Shown: positions 7,909 to 16,599 of the stretch, piece after piece
How positions within the stretch are numbered: position 1 is the first letter of the stretch
How the letters are laid out: every line of letters begins with the position of its first letter
NCBI RefSeq assembly: GCF_019052365.1
Contig: NZ_JAHQUY010000026.1
Coordinates: 1 to 40,490, forward strand
Length of the DNA stretch: 40,490 nt
Source: Leyella stercorea
GTDB lineage: Bacteria; Bacteroidota; Bacteroidia; Bacteroidales; Bacteroidaceae
Direction: 5' to 3'
Position numbers and translations under genes: made by a program
The notes under the pieces: generated by a model
Database searches by the model: none
The model's input: the letters and a program-made list of their open reading frames with translations, nothing else
Told to the model about the DNA's origin: nothing

Positions 7909-8679
7909 ATGATAAGTAAAAACAAAATTAAATATTTACACTCACTCAAAACCAAGAAGTTTCGTGATGCTGAAGGCGTCTTTGTAGCCGAAGGTCCAAA
8001 AGTTGTTGGCGATATTTTTTCGCGTTATAAAAGCAATTTGATGTTGCTCGTAGGTACAGCAGAATGGTTGAAAGGTGAAGGACGCGCAATAGCTTCTGTC
8101 GCAAATTGCGAAATTATAGAAGTAACGGAAGAAGAGCTTACCAAAGCAAGTTTTCTATGCCATCCGCAGCAGGTGCTTGCCGTATTCAAGAAGCTCGATT
8201 CTCATGTTGATACCAATCTGCTTACAAGCAAACTTACCATTGTGCTTGACGGCGTACAGGATCCTGGCAACCTTGGCACAATAATTCGTATAGCCGATTG
8301 GTTTGGCATCGAAAACGTAATCTGTAGCGCAGATACAGCTGATGCCTACAACCCGAAAGTTGTGCAGGCAACTATGGGAAGCATAGCTCGTGTGAATGTA
8401 ACATACATGAATCTTTCTGTACTGTTTGATTCGCTACCCAAAGACTTTCCTATCTACGGTACACTTCTTGAAGGCGACAATATCTACAATCAAGAACTTA
8501 CAGAGGTAGGTTTGATTGTGATGGGTAATGAGGGTAAAGGCATATCCCCTGCCATTCGCAATGTCGTAAACAGAGCTTTACGAATACCTAATTATCCGGA
8601 AGGTCGTGCAACGGCCGACAGCTTGAATGTAGCAATAGCAACAGCTATTGTATGTGCCGAATTCAGAAGACGCTTCTAA
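7909..8679 (+). CDS. TrmH/SpoU-family RNA 2'-O-ribose methyltransferase
   Basis: SAM-dependent methylation of a ribose 2'-OH in rRNA or tRNA. It has the SpoU substrate-binding N-terminal part (KIKYLHSLKTKKFRDAEGVFVAEG), then the SPOUT knot motifs: VQDPGNLGTIIRIADWFG (motif 1), IVMGNEGKGIS (motif 2) and ADSLNVAIATAIV (motif 3). I place the start at the ATG at 7909 (256 aa) because the frame's earlier start is a TTG giving an implausible MIVLIKK extension. It has its own TAnnTTTG promoter at 7842. The next gene starts one base after its stop codon, so co-transcription is likely. The exact modified nucleotide cannot be read from sequence. Confidence 0.93.
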   Translation: MISKNKIKYLHSLKTKKFRDAEGVFVAEGPKVVGDIFSRYKSNLMLLVGTAEWLKGEGRAIASVANCEIIEVTEEELTKASFLCHPQQVLAVFKKLDSHVDTNLLTSKLTIVLDGVQDPGNLGTIIRIADWFGIENVICSADTADAYNPKVVQATMGSIARVNVTYMNLSVLFDSLPKDFPIYGTLLEGDNIYNQELTEVGLIVMGNEGKGISPAIRNVVNRALRIPNYPEGRATADSLNVAIATAIVCAEFRRRF

Positions 8680-8680
8680 T

Positions 8681-9055
8681 ATGCATAGAATCATACTGTC
8701 AATAGGCACTAATTTCAACCGCGAGTCAAACGCCAAACTCGTAAAAGAAATAATATCCGAGGCGTTTCACAAAGTGCAGTTTTCTGAAGAACTGCTTACA
8801 AATCCGGTTGGAGACGTATTAAGCGACAAGAAGTATCTCAATTTTCTTGCTTGTGGCTTTACAGAAGATGAGCCAGAGCAAATCGTTGCAAAGACCAAGC
8901 AAATGGAAACGCAATGTGGCAACACCGAGTTTCTGCGTAATGAAGGCAAAATTGCTATAGATATAGACCTCTTGAAATATAACGATCAGCGCTTTCACGA
9001 AAGTGATTGGTCAAGAGATTATGTAAAGAAGTTGATTAAACAATTCGAAGAATAA
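8681..9055 (+). CDS. Divergent HPPK (FolK)-like protein
   Basis: A 124-aa protein resembling 2-amino-4-hydroxy-6-hydroxymethyldihydropteridine diphosphokinase, which passes pyrophosphate from ATP to the pterin in folate synthesis. Visible HPPK features are the start IILSIGTNFN (like SLGSN), YLNFLACGFTED (like the FLN strand), and IAIDIDLLKYND carrying the paired metal-binding Asp of DxDxL. The usual RP(H)xRxFVL end is degraded to WSRDYVKKL and the protein is shorter than the typical 150-170 aa, so activity is uncertain. The ATG at 8681 is one base after the methylase stop, so translation is probably coupled. The 124-aa length and intact DIDLL suggest a functional but divergent family member rather than a fragment. 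Confidence 0.7.
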   Translation: MHRIILSIGTNFNRESNAKLVKEIISEAFHKVQFSEELLTNPVGDVLSDKKYLNFLACGFTEDEPEQIVAKTKQMETQCGNTEFLRNEGKIAIDIDLLKYNDQRFHESDWSRDYVKKLIKQFEE

Positions 9056-9079
9056 AAAACAGATATAGATTAACATAAA

Positions 9080-10417
9080 ATGAATATGAAGACAATGTTA
9101 AGACAATTGATACTACTGCTTTGCCTGTTTGCAATCATGCCAAGCAAAGCTCAAAATAAGGACATTGAATTTGACAAGTTTTTCTGCGACAGCACATTGC
9201 GTGTAGACTACATCTTCTCAGGTGATACGCAGTCGCAGCAGATTTCCTTGGACAAGTGTAACCTTATGCCTCATTGGTATGGCAAGAGAAACAATCTTGA
9301 CATACTGCCGGTTCAAGGAAATGGTCAGATTACGGTGCGCGACCATAACACGAAGCAGGTTATATACACGAACTCGTTCTCAACATTGTTTCAAGAATGG
9401 CTGACATACGACGAGGCAAAAATTACGAACAAGTCGTTCGAGAACGTATTTCTTGTACCTATGCCAAAGAATGTTGTAGACATAACTGTCGATTTGCGTG
9501 ATAACCGTCAGAAAATTGTTACAACGATGACTCATGTCGTCAATCCGAACGATATATTGATCAGACACATCGGATTCAATTACGTTACGCCATACATCAC
9601 ATTGCAAGCGGCAGAAGACACAACGAAGTGTATTCATATTGCATACGTCGCAGAAGGCTACAACAAAGACGAAATGACTACATTCTTGGAGGATGCCCGC
9701 ATCGCAACAGAGGCACTTTTCGAGCATGAACCATTCAAGTCAAAACGCAACCGCTTTAACATAATTGCTGTGGAGTCAACATCTGAAGACTCCGGTACAA
9801 GTGTTCCTTCAAAAGGTGTATGGAAGAATACAGTTTTGGGTAGCCATTTCGATACGTTCTATTCAAATAGATACCTCACAACGCTCAATCTGAAGAACCT
9901 GCACGACGCACTTGCCGGCACTCCGTACGAACATATAATCGTATTGGTGAACACTTCCGAATACGGCGGTGGCGGCATATTGAACTCGTACAATCTTAGT
10001 ATGACACACCATCCGCTTTACAAGCAAGTCGTTGTACATGAATTCGGTCATAGTTTCGCAGGATTGGCTGACGAATATGCCTACGAGCAGGAGGCGTTGC
10101 CGATGTATCCACATGATGTAGAGCCTTGGGAGAAGAACATAACAACACTCGTTGATTTCCACGATAAATGGGAGAAACTCATTGCTCCGACAACACCGAT
10201 ACCAACACCGGTTGACTTCTACGGCAAGAAAAACAAGAAGAACAAGAAGAATGCAAAGCTGCAGCATCCGTTAGGTGTATATGAAGGTGCAGGCTACAGT
10301 CTTAAAGGTGTCTATCGTCCATCGTTCGACTGCCGTATGCGCAGCAATGCCCACCCCGACTTCTGTCCGGCTTGCCAGAAAGCGCTCAACGAACTGATCG
10401 ATTTCTATACAGAATAA
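9080..10417 (+). CDS. Secreted M64-family metallopeptidase (IgA-peptidase type)
   Basis: The 445-aa exported zinc protease has a signal peptide MNMKTMLRQLILLLCLFAIMP followed by SKAQNK. The beta-rich N-terminal domain (M64 N) occupies roughly residues 25-170. The catalytic domain contains VVHEFGHSFAGLADEY, with zinc ligands His320 and His324, Glu321 as the base, and a downstream Asp as in M64. A Lys/Asn-rich insert (KKNKKNKKNAK) sits near residue 385. The C terminus has the family's CRMRSNAHPDFCPACQ cysteines. The family is named for Clostridium ramosum IgA peptidase; whether this one cleaves immunoglobulin is unknown. It precedes the TPR gene by 10 bases, suggesting co-expression. Confidence 0.9.
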   Translation: MNMKTMLRQLILLLCLFAIMPSKAQNKDIEFDKFFCDSTLRVDYIFSGDTQSQQISLDKCNLMPHWYGKRNNLDILPVQGNGQITVRDHNTKQVIYTNSFSTLFQEWLTYDEAKITNKSFENVFLVPMPKNVVDITVDLRDNRQKIVTTMTHVVNPNDILIRHIGFNYVTPYITLQAAEDTTKCIHIAYVAEGYNKDEMTTFLEDARIATEALFEHEPFKSKRNRFNIIAVESTSEDSGTSVPSKGVWKNTVLGSHFDTFYSNRYLTTLNLKNLHDALAGTPYEHIIVLVNTSEYGGGGILNSYNLSMTHHPLYKQVVVHEFGHSFAGLADEYAYEQEALPMYPHDVEPWEKNITTLVDFHDKWEKLIAPTTPIPTPVDFYGKKNKKNKKNAKLQHPLGVYEGAGYSLKGVYRPSFDCRMRSNAHPDFCPACQKALNELIDFYTE

Positions 10418-10427
10418 GCCGCAATAT

Positions 10428-11036
10428 ATGAATATATCAAAAAGAACCAGATTGGCTTTATTGGTATGTTTCATCTCTCTTTCATCTACTGTTAATGCAC
10501 ATAGCCGTGCACATATACATATATACGAATCGGCAACCGAGCAGACAGATGCCGAAAAGCTGTCGAGGGCTGTCGATTACTTTCAAAGCGGCAAGTTCCA
10601 TGAAGCGCTGATATGGTTCTCAAAACTTGACAGCAAGTACAAGTTGAACCCACGTTTTCAGGCTTACATGGGCGTTTGTTGCTATTACGACGGCGAATAT
10701 GAGCGGGCGGTAGCGACTTTAGAGCCGATACTGACCAAACTGAATGTGTTTGCCCCACACGAATTGGCAGTATATTACTATTGTGTGGCAGAAAGCTATT
10801 TTCGGCTAAAGAAGTACATAGACGCTGTGCCGCTGTTCGAAGAGCATACATTGCTATGCTATAACAATGAAAAAGGCGATTCGCTGTTGCGTATCGGTAT
10901 GTGTTACAAGCACATGCGCGACATCGAAAATGCTCAGGAATACTTCATCGAAGCGCTGGCATACTATCGCCGATACAACAATCAAGACAAGTTAAACTAT
11001 ATAGAAAGAGAGTTAAAACGATTGGCTGACAATTAG
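10428..11036 (+). CDS. Exported TPR-repeat protein
   Basis: The 202-aa protein has a hydrophobic N terminus (TRLALLVCFISLSSTVNAHS) that looks like a signal peptide. About four tetratricopeptide-like helical pairs follow: AVDYFQSGKFHEALIWFSKL, AYMGVCCYYDGEYERAVATL, YYYCVAESYFRLKKYIDAVPL and LLRIGMCYKHMRDIENAQEYFIEAL. TPR proteins usually hold partner proteins together. The partner is unknown; the M64 peptidase 10 bases upstream is an obvious candidate because both are exported and tightly spaced. It starts within the same predicted operon as the methylase and FolK-like genes. Confidence 0.85.
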   Translation: MNISKRTRLALLVCFISLSSTVNAHSRAHIHIYESATEQTDAEKLSRAVDYFQSGKFHEALIWFSKLDSKYKLNPRFQAYMGVCCYYDGEYERAVATLEPILTKLNVFAPHELAVYYYCVAESYFRLKKYIDAVPLFEEHTLLCYNNEKGDSLLRIGMCYKHMRDIENAQEYFIEALAYYRRYNNQDKLNYIERELKRLADN

Positions 11037-11125
11037 TGGCATGTATTTTGCATGTACTATAATGCCTACATGTGCATAGGCAGAAGTTAAATATTTACGA
11101 ACATAATTCAAGGATAATATATTAA

Positions 11126-13684
11126 ATGACAAATTCGTTTTCACAAAGAGTATCAGAAAACCTATCTTTCAGCAGAGAAGAGGCTTTAAGGCTGTCTTCA
11201 GGTGCTATACGTCCCGAACATATTGTGCTTGGAATGTTGAGAGACAAGCAAAGTCCGCTGAAGGCCCTGCTTATGGGCGCCAATATAGATGTCGACAAGG
11301 TAAAGTTGCAGCTTGAGAAGAATATTCAAGAGGACAACTCTGCCGCAGCTTCGTCTGACAACGGAAACATCTCGCTCGACGAGCATGCTAACAACATTCT
11401 CAAATTATCAATACTTGAAGCCCGACTTCAGCATTCTAAGGAAGTGGACGTTGAGCATATCATACTTGCCATACTGCATGACAAAATGGCAAGTGGTGCC
11501 AAAAGCGTACTTCTTGAGAATGGTTTAACATACGAGAAAGCTATGAATTTTCTTATGCAAACAAACTCAAATGTCAAGAACGGCGTAGGATTGTCTGACG
11601 ATGACGACAATCTGGTGTCGCATGACAATTTTTCTTCACATAACAACAAGAATCAGAGCGCTACTTCTGACACAACGAACAAACCAATGGGCGGCGGAAC
11701 AGACAAGACACCAGTGCTTGACAAGTTCTCTACCGACCTCACACTTGCTGCAGCCCAGGGTAAACTCGACCTCGTAATCGGACGCGACAAGGAGATACAG
11801 CGTGTCACCGAGATACTGTGCCGTCGAAAGAAGAACAACCCTATACTTATCGGCGAACCTGGCGTTGGCAAGAGTGCCATAGCCGAAGGACTTGCCCAGC
11901 TTATCGCCCGCCGACGCACCTCTCCGCTGCTGTTCAACAAGCGCATCTTCCGTCTCGATATGACATCTATCGTAGCCGGAACGAAGTATCGCGGACAGTT
12001 CGAGGAGCGCATCCAGGCATTGCTGCACGAGTTGGAACAGAATCCTGACATCATTGTATTCATCGACGAAATACATACTATAATAGGTGCAGGCAGCACG
12101 CCTGGTTCAATGGATGCTGCTAATATCATGAAGCCGGCGTTGGCTCGCGGTTTGGTACAATGTATCGGTGCCACAACGCTCGACGAGTATCGCAACTCTA
12201 TCGAGAAGGATGGTGCTCTTGAGCGTCGTTTCCAGCGCGTAATGATAGAGCCCTCTACCGAAGCAGAGACGCTCGACATTCTGAAGAACATCAAGGAGCG
12301 CTATGAGGACTATCATCATGTGCGCTATACCGACGAGGCGTTGGAAGCTTGCGTGAAACTGACTGGCAGATACGTCTCAGAGCGTGCGTTCCCCGACAAG
12401 GCTATTGACGCAATGGACGAGGTCGGCTCGAAGGTTCATCTGCAACATGCAGTAATTCCACCTTCAATAATTGAGAAGGAGAAGGAATTGGCAAACATCC
12501 ATCAGTTGAAGATAGCGGCAGCAGACGACCAGAACTTTGAAGTGGCAGCTACTTACCGCGACCGCGAGACACAGCTTGAGAGCGAACTTAAGGTTCTGAA
12601 CGACGAGTGGGTGGCTTCTGACGATGGACGCCGTGAGACAGTCACAGAGGCAGACGTCGCTAACGTGGTTTCTATCATGTCGGGCATACCCGTACAGCGA
12701 ATTTCTGAATCGGAGAGTTGCGTGCTGAAGAACCTCGGCGACAGACTCAAGTCGGTTGTGGTTGCTCAGGACGACGCCATCGGCAAGATTGTGCGCAGCA
12801 TACAGCGCAATCGCCTCGGACTTAAAGACCCTAACCGTCCGATCGGCGTATTCATGTTCCTCGGCTCAACCGGTGTAGGCAAGACATATCTTGCACAGAC
12901 CTTGGCAGAGCTGATGTTCGGCACGAAGGACGCTCTTATTCGTATTGACATGAGCGAATACTCGGAGAAGTTCAATACCTCGCGTCTTGTAGGTGCGCCT
13001 CCGGGATATGTAGGCTACGGCGAAGGTGGACAGCTCACGGAGAAAGTACGCCGCCATCCCTACTCTATTGTTCTTCTTGATGAAGTGGAGAAGGCGCATG
13101 GCGATGTGTTCAACCTCTTACTGCAAGTGCTCGACGAGGGTCGCATGACTGACGGTAACGGCAGAATGGTCGACTTCCGCAATACGATCATTATCATGAC
13201 CTCGAACACCGGCACACGCCAGCTTGTCGATTTCGGCAACGGCATCGGTTTCAACGCCGCGTTGCTTGACAATTCGAGCGAAAAGGCTAAGGAATATGCA
13301 CGATCTGTGATACAGAAAAGTTTGGCACACCAGTTCGCGCCTGAGTTCCTCAACCGCCTCGACGAGATTATCACGTTCGATCAGCTCGACAATACAGCGA
13401 TACGCAAGATTGTGGACATCGAGTTGTCTCGTCTGTTCAAGCGCATCAACGATATGGGCTATGCCGTTGAAATCAGCGACGAAGCAAAGACTCTGCTTGC
13501 AAACAAGGGCTACAGTCCGCAGTACGGAGCGCGTCCTCTGAAGCGTGCCATACAGACATACATCGAGGATGTGCTTTGCGAATTGCTGCTCTCCGACGAC
13601 AAGAGAACAAGCAAAACCATTGCGATTGATGTTGATGGAGACGACAAGCTGAAAGTGGAGTTCAAGGAGAGTGCGGCTGAATAA
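11126..13684 (+). CDS. clpC: ClpC-type AAA+ unfoldase (Clp protease ATPase)
   Basis: Unfolds proteins and feeds them to ClpP, with roles in stress and protein quality control. Order of parts in the 852-aa chain: two Clp-N repeats (residues 1-145), an Asn/Ser-rich linker (145-195), and AAA module 1 with Walker A GEPGVGKS (243-250) and Walker B VFIDEI (311-316). A UVR-like coiled insert (DQNFEVAATYRDRETQLE, about 468-485) follows, which separates ClpC from ClpA. AAA module 2 has Walker A GSTGVGKT (580-587) and Walker B VLLDEVEK (649-656), and the chain ends in the D2-small domain. An 89-base gap separates it from the TPR gene. PgpA follows by 35 bases. Confidence 0.95.
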   Translation: MTNSFSQRVSENLSFSREEALRLSSGAIRPEHIVLGMLRDKQSPLKALLMGANIDVDKVKLQLEKNIQEDNSAAASSDNGNISLDEHANNILKLSILEARLQHSKEVDVEHIILAILHDKMASGAKSVLLENGLTYEKAMNFLMQTNSNVKNGVGLSDDDDNLVSHDNFSSHNNKNQSATSDTTNKPMGGGTDKTPVLDKFSTDLTLAAAQGKLDLVIGRDKEIQRVTEILCRRKKNNPILIGEPGVGKSAIAEGLAQLIARRRTSPLLFNKRIFRLDMTSIVAGTKYRGQFEERIQALLHELEQNPDIIVFIDEIHTIIGAGSTPGSMDAANIMKPALARGLVQCIGATTLDEYRNSIEKDGALERRFQRVMIEPSTEAETLDILKNIKERYEDYHHVRYTDEALEACVKLTGRYVSERAFPDKAIDAMDEVGSKVHLQHAVIPPSIIEKEKELANIHQLKIAAADDQNFEVAATYRDRETQLESELKVLNDEWVASDDGRRETVTEADVANVVSIMSGIPVQRISESESCVLKNLGDRLKSVVVAQDDAIGKIVRSIQRNRLGLKDPNRPIGVFMFLGSTGVGKTYLAQTLAELMFGTKDALIRIDMSEYSEKFNTSRLVGAPPGYVGYGEGGQLTEKVRRHPYSIVLLDEVEKAHGDVFNLLLQVLDEGRMTDGNGRMVDFRNTIIIMTSNTGTRQLVDFGNGIGFNAALLDNSSEKAKEYARSVIQKSLAHQFAPEFLNRLDEIITFDQLDNTAIRKIVDIELSRLFKRINDMGYAVEISDEAKTLLANKGYSPQYGARPLKRAIQTYIEDVLCELLLSDDKRTSKTIAIDVDGDDKLKVEFKESAAE

Positions 13685-13719
13685 GCTGTAACAGACAGAA
13701 CAATTAGAAGAAAACGATT

Positions 13720-14265
13720 ATGAGCAATAATAACAATCACCAACTTGGCGAGGCGCCTTGGTTGCACGTCATAATATCTACCGGTTTAGGTGTCGGTTTT
13801 TGGCCTTGGGGACCGGGAACACTCGGCGGTTTCGTTGCGCTACTCATCTGGATAGCCCTCTATTTCGCCCTTTCGCCTATGTGGCTTGCCATAGCCACGG
13901 TTCTGCTTGTGGTAGGTACGCTATTTGTGGGCGTTTGGACTGACAACGTCATGGAGCGCTACTGGGGTGAAGACCCTCGAACCGTAATCATCGACGAGTA
14001 TTTCGGAACATGGGTGGCTACGCTTGCGGCCTTGTTCGTTGACGGTCCGTCGTATGTAGCCGTTTCTCTCGCAACGATAGGCTTTGTCTTGTTCCGCGTA
14101 ATCGACATTACGAAACCGCTTGGCTGCCGTTGGGTAGACCGCCATATACACGGAGGATGGGGCTGCATGCTCGACGATGCGTTGGCTGGCTTCTACGCCA
14201 TTTGCTTGACTTTGATTATCAGGTACGCAGGTTTGGTAGAATACGTACACGACCTGCTTTCATAA
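13720..14265 (+). CDS. pgpA: Phosphatidylglycerophosphatase A
   Basis: Membrane enzyme dephosphorylating phosphatidylglycerophosphate to phosphatidylglycerol. The 181-aa protein has the PgpA signature GLGVGFWPWGPGTLGG (residues 23-38), then paired hydrophobic helices, and IIDEYFGTWVA (about 88-98), which matches the conserved DE..G motif. A C-terminal stretch reads GCMLDDALAGFYA, the second acidic motif DD..AG. Its start is 35 bases after clpC, so read-through is likely. It ends in a convergent arrangement with the minus-strand gene at 14351, with a long hairpin between. Confidence 0.92.
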   Translation: MSNNNNHQLGEAPWLHVIISTGLGVGFWPWGPGTLGGFVALLIWIALYFALSPMWLAIATVLLVVGTLFVGVWTDNVMERYWGEDPRTVIIDEYFGTWVATLAALFVDGPSYVAVSLATIGFVLFRVIDITKPLGCRWVDRHIHGGWGCMLDDALAGFYAICLTLIIRYAGLVEYVHDLLS

Positions 14266-14310
14266 ATAGTTATGCTGTTTTTCATAACAATAAAACATAA
14301 TATAAGTAAT

Positions 14311-14350
14311 ACGCGTCGATTGGTACGAATGTTCGTATCAGTCGACGCGT
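14311..14350. terminator. Long bidirectional hairpin between convergent genes
   Basis: The arm at 14311-14329 (ACGCGTCGATTGGTACGAA) pairs with 14332-14350 over up to 19 positions, two of them G-U type in one direction. It abuts the minus-strand stop codon at 14351 exactly. T-rich sequence is weak on both sides, so it may act as an mRNA-end stabiliser as much as a terminator. Confidence 0.7.
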
Positions 14351-15145
14351 TTAGTCTCTTTTATACCAACGCTTTGCTGGTACAACAAAGTCTTTATTGA
14401 TTATTATGCGCGCTTTTGGCAGTGTCTTCACACAAAAGACAAGGTTGTCATAGGCATCTTGTACGTAGGTGTGCCCGAAAAGACTATCGCAATATGCGCA
14501 ACCGAAGGACATGCTGGCTCCATGATGATACTTGCTGTAGCGTGGTTTTATATCGCCGACCTTCAAATTCAATTCAGGATGAGCGTCGATGTATTGCTTT
14601 ACGCCATCAACTATCTCAGCAGAAAAGCAATCAATGCCACTTTCGATCTCTATTCCTTCTGCCGAAATCAACTTATTAATAAGATATATGTGATTCTTTT
14701 CGTGACACTTCCAGCAAATCTTCTGATAGAAACACACCTCAACATACTTCACCTTCATTGTTTCGGCATAACGTATGTTGCCTAAAATCATAGAACGAAT
14801 GAAATCTTCAATCGGAAGCGAATATTCTTCTTCCCTAATCTTATGAAGAAGGATACTTATTTCGCCGCGTATGTCCTGAATATAAAAGCAAGGCAGCTTG
14901 CTTAATACTATTTTCCTGAACGAAGGCATTAGCATCCAGCATCCGCACACGCGTTCCTGACGCATGGCAAGATATACCTCCTCCACATTGCGCGGCAAAT
15001 TGCACACATTGAAGGCTATCTTGTATGGTCCGCAATCTACCAAGACATCGGCTTTCCATTTCTCCGTCTTCACTTTCGTTGTGAACGGGAAACCGATGTC
15101 TTTGCAAATTGATTGTATTGTATCTATAACAAATGCTTTTTCCAT
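14351..15145 (-). CDS. Zinc-ribbon protein, possibly a degenerate CoiA-like nuclease-fold protein
   Basis: I do not recognise this 264-aa protein firmly. The N-terminal part (KADVLVDCGPYKIAFNVCN... MRQERVCGCWML, residues 31-72) resembles the core of CoiA-type nuclease-fold proteins. There, a D at the first strand, a second-strand E/Q and a WxL strand are typical. Here the second-strand acidic residue is replaced by Asn46, so catalysis is doubtful. The C-terminal half holds CWKC (154-157) and CAYC (216-219), a plausible four-Cys zinc ribbon. No signal peptide or membrane helix. It is 15 bases from pflA on the same strand, so likely co-transcribed, but no functional link to pyruvate formate-lyase is known to me. 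Confidence 0.5.
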   Translation of the reverse strand: MEKAFVIDTIQSICKDIGFPFTTKVKTEKWKADVLVDCGPYKIAFNVCNLPRNVEEVYLAMRQERVCGCWMLMPSFRKIVLSKLPCFYIQDIRGEISILLHKIREEEYSLPIEDFIRSMILGNIRYAETMKVKYVEVCFYQKICWKCHEKNHIYLINKLISAEGIEIESGIDCFSAEIVDGVKQYIDAHPELNLKVGDIKPRYSKYHHGASMSFGCAYCDSLFGHTYVQDAYDNLVFCVKTLPKARIIINKDFVVPAKRWYKRD

Positions 15146-15160
15146 AGGTCTGAACTCGCC

Positions 15161-15883
15161 TTACTGGCACGGCTTGTATTGCGACATCATGCTACGTATC
15201 TCGTTGGCTCTCTGTGCTGACAATGCAGGCACACCTTCCAACTTATACTTCTCGCCGAGCTTTTCGTATTTATACGTGCCTAATGTGTGATAAGGCAGAA
15301 TTTCTATCTTCTCAACACAATCGTAATGCGACACATGCTCACCAAGTTTGCGTAGCCACTCGTCATTGTCGGTCAGGTTTGGAACCACAACATGACGCAC
15401 CCATGTCTTTATCTTACGTTCCTCAAGAATATCGAGGAAAGCAAGATTGTTGTTCTGCTTTACGCCGGTAAGCGTCGGATATAGCTCCGCGTCCATTGTC
15501 TTGATGTCCAACAATACAAGGTCTGTATTGTCCAACACCTTTAAGACCTTATCCGTAATGATAGCACCACTTGTGTCGAGCGCAGTATGCAAGCCTTCGG
15601 CGTGACAAAGTCTGAAAAACTCTGCCACAAACTCTGATTGCATCAACGGCTCTCCTCCAGAAACCGTTACGCCACCGCTTTTAATGAACGAACGATACTT
15701 AACCACTTCGTCTCTCAACTGCTCTGGAGTGAACTCGTACTGGCATTTTCCGTTAGGATCCCATGTGTCCGGGTTGTGACAGAACTGGCATCTCAACGGA
15801 CATCCCTGCATAAAAGTCACGAAGCGTACGCCCGGTCCGTCTACCGTGCCAAACGATTCAAAAGAGTGTATTCGTCCTATCAT
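15161..15883 (-). CDS. pflA: Pyruvate formate-lyase activating enzyme (radical SAM)
   Basis: Installs the glycyl radical in pyruvate formate-lyase using a [4Fe-4S] cluster and S-adenosylmethionine. The 240-aa protein opens with GRIHSFESFGTVDGPGVRFV and has the radical-SAM cluster motif CPLRCQFC (Cys28, Cys32, Cys35), GGVTVSGGEPL (the GGE SAM-binding strand) and LDTSG. Length and motif spacing are typical of PflA. No pflB is next to it: the upstream gene encodes a small acidic protein whose stop codon directly abuts this start (15884/15883), and the downstream gene is a zinc-ribbon protein. The target glycyl-radical enzyme must lie elsewhere. Confidence 0.93.
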   Translation of the reverse strand: MIGRIHSFESFGTVDGPGVRFVTFMQGCPLRCQFCHNPDTWDPNGKCQYEFTPEQLRDEVVKYRSFIKSGGVTVSGGEPLMQSEFVAEFFRLCHAEGLHTALDTSGAIITDKVLKVLDNTDLVLLDIKTMDAELYPTLTGVKQNNNLAFLDILEERKIKTWVRHVVVPNLTDNDEWLRKLGEHVSHYDCVEKIEILPYHTLGTYKYEKLGEKYKLEGVPALSAQRANEIRSMMSQYKPCQ

Positions 15884-16324
15884 TTAACCCAACAGCTTTT
15901 CCAAAAATACATTAAGGTCAGAGTCGAGTCCTTCCATAAGATCCTTGCCGATAATGACAGTATCGTCGTCGGCGATATAAAGCTCGGCAACATTCTCCTT
16001 ATCCTCGTTCTCAAGCACAAAGCTGTAAGGCTTAAGAATGCCGAGGCTGTCGGCTAATGCAGACTGTGCCGAGAGCGTAGCCATAAGCGTCTGCTCCACA
16101 CCGGTATAGAAGTCCTCGTCGTTATTGTTTATCCATTGCTCTACAACGCAACGTGTAACCTCGTTGTCGTCGTCGTCGAACGCCAACATCTCGCCGCTGC
16201 CTTGAGAGACACGCACATGAATATCCGTAACGACAGAAGCGTCGTCGCGCGGAGGAAATTTCTGAGCAATTTTCTTCAAGAAGCGCTCTATCTGCTGTGT
16301 TGTTTGTTCGGTTGCTTTTTCCAT
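15884..16324 (-). CDS. Uncharacterised acidic protein
   Basis: I do not recognise this 146-aa protein. I take the ATG at 16324 (MEKATEQTTQQIERFLKK) as the start; the frame runs further upstream, but the extra residues (MQYLYINNNLNKIE) have no support. It begins with an amphipathic helix and is strongly acidic afterward (DDDDNE, NNNDEDF, ENEDKENV). No transmembrane segment or signal peptide is seen. It is the first gene of the minus-strand unit that continues with pflA and the zinc-ribbon protein, with no gap to pflA. A good promoter (16418-16448) lies upstream. Function not assigned. Confidence 0.75.
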   Translation of the reverse strand: MEKATEQTTQQIERFLKKIAQKFPPRDDASVVTDIHVRVSQGSGEMLAFDDDDNEVTRCVVEQWINNNDEDFYTGVEQTLMATLSAQSALADSLGILKPYSFVLENEDKENVAELYIADDDTVIIGKDLMEGLDSDLNVFLEKLLG

Positions 16325-16417
16325 TTCGATTTTGTTTAGATTATTATTTATGTAGAGATATTGCAAGTTGGGTGAAATGAAGTAAGTTTCACTTTACGTT
16401 GTGCATACTATCATCTG

Positions 16418-16448
16418 CAAATATACGCCTTTTTATTAACAACGCAAA
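16418..16448 (-). promoter_or_regulatory. Predicted promoter of the acidic protein-pflA unit
   Basis: On the minus strand TTTG (16448-16445) and TATATTTG (16425-16418) are 19 bp apart, an exact match to the Bacteroidota -33/-7 pattern. Confidence 0.65.
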
Positions 16449-16476
16449 CAAATTGTGGAAAAATATCTGCGTTTTA

Positions 16477-16507
16477 TTTGTCATTACGAATTATAATATT
16501 AATTTTG
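16477..16507 (+). promoter_or_regulatory. Predicted promoter of galE
   Basis: TTTG (16477-16480), a 19-bp spacer and TAATTTTG (16500-16507) match the Bacteroidota consensus exactly. The predicted leader is about 85 bases. It is divergent from, and close to, the promoter at 16418-16448. Confidence 0.65.
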
Positions 16508-16599
16508 TGGTAAACTAAAGCGATATATGTTCAATATAGACGCTTATAACTAATTTCATTAAGATTGTAATTAATAGTCTATAAAACTTATTTAGTATT

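Noticed and set aside
7764..7955. Upstream extension of the TamA-like gene
   Set aside because: It would cover the promoter and place the lipoprotein signal 64 residues inside the protein.
11037..11125. TATAAT-like box and inverted words before clpC
   Set aside because: Composition is short and ambiguous, and the Bacteroidota pattern is not matched; no promoter is called.
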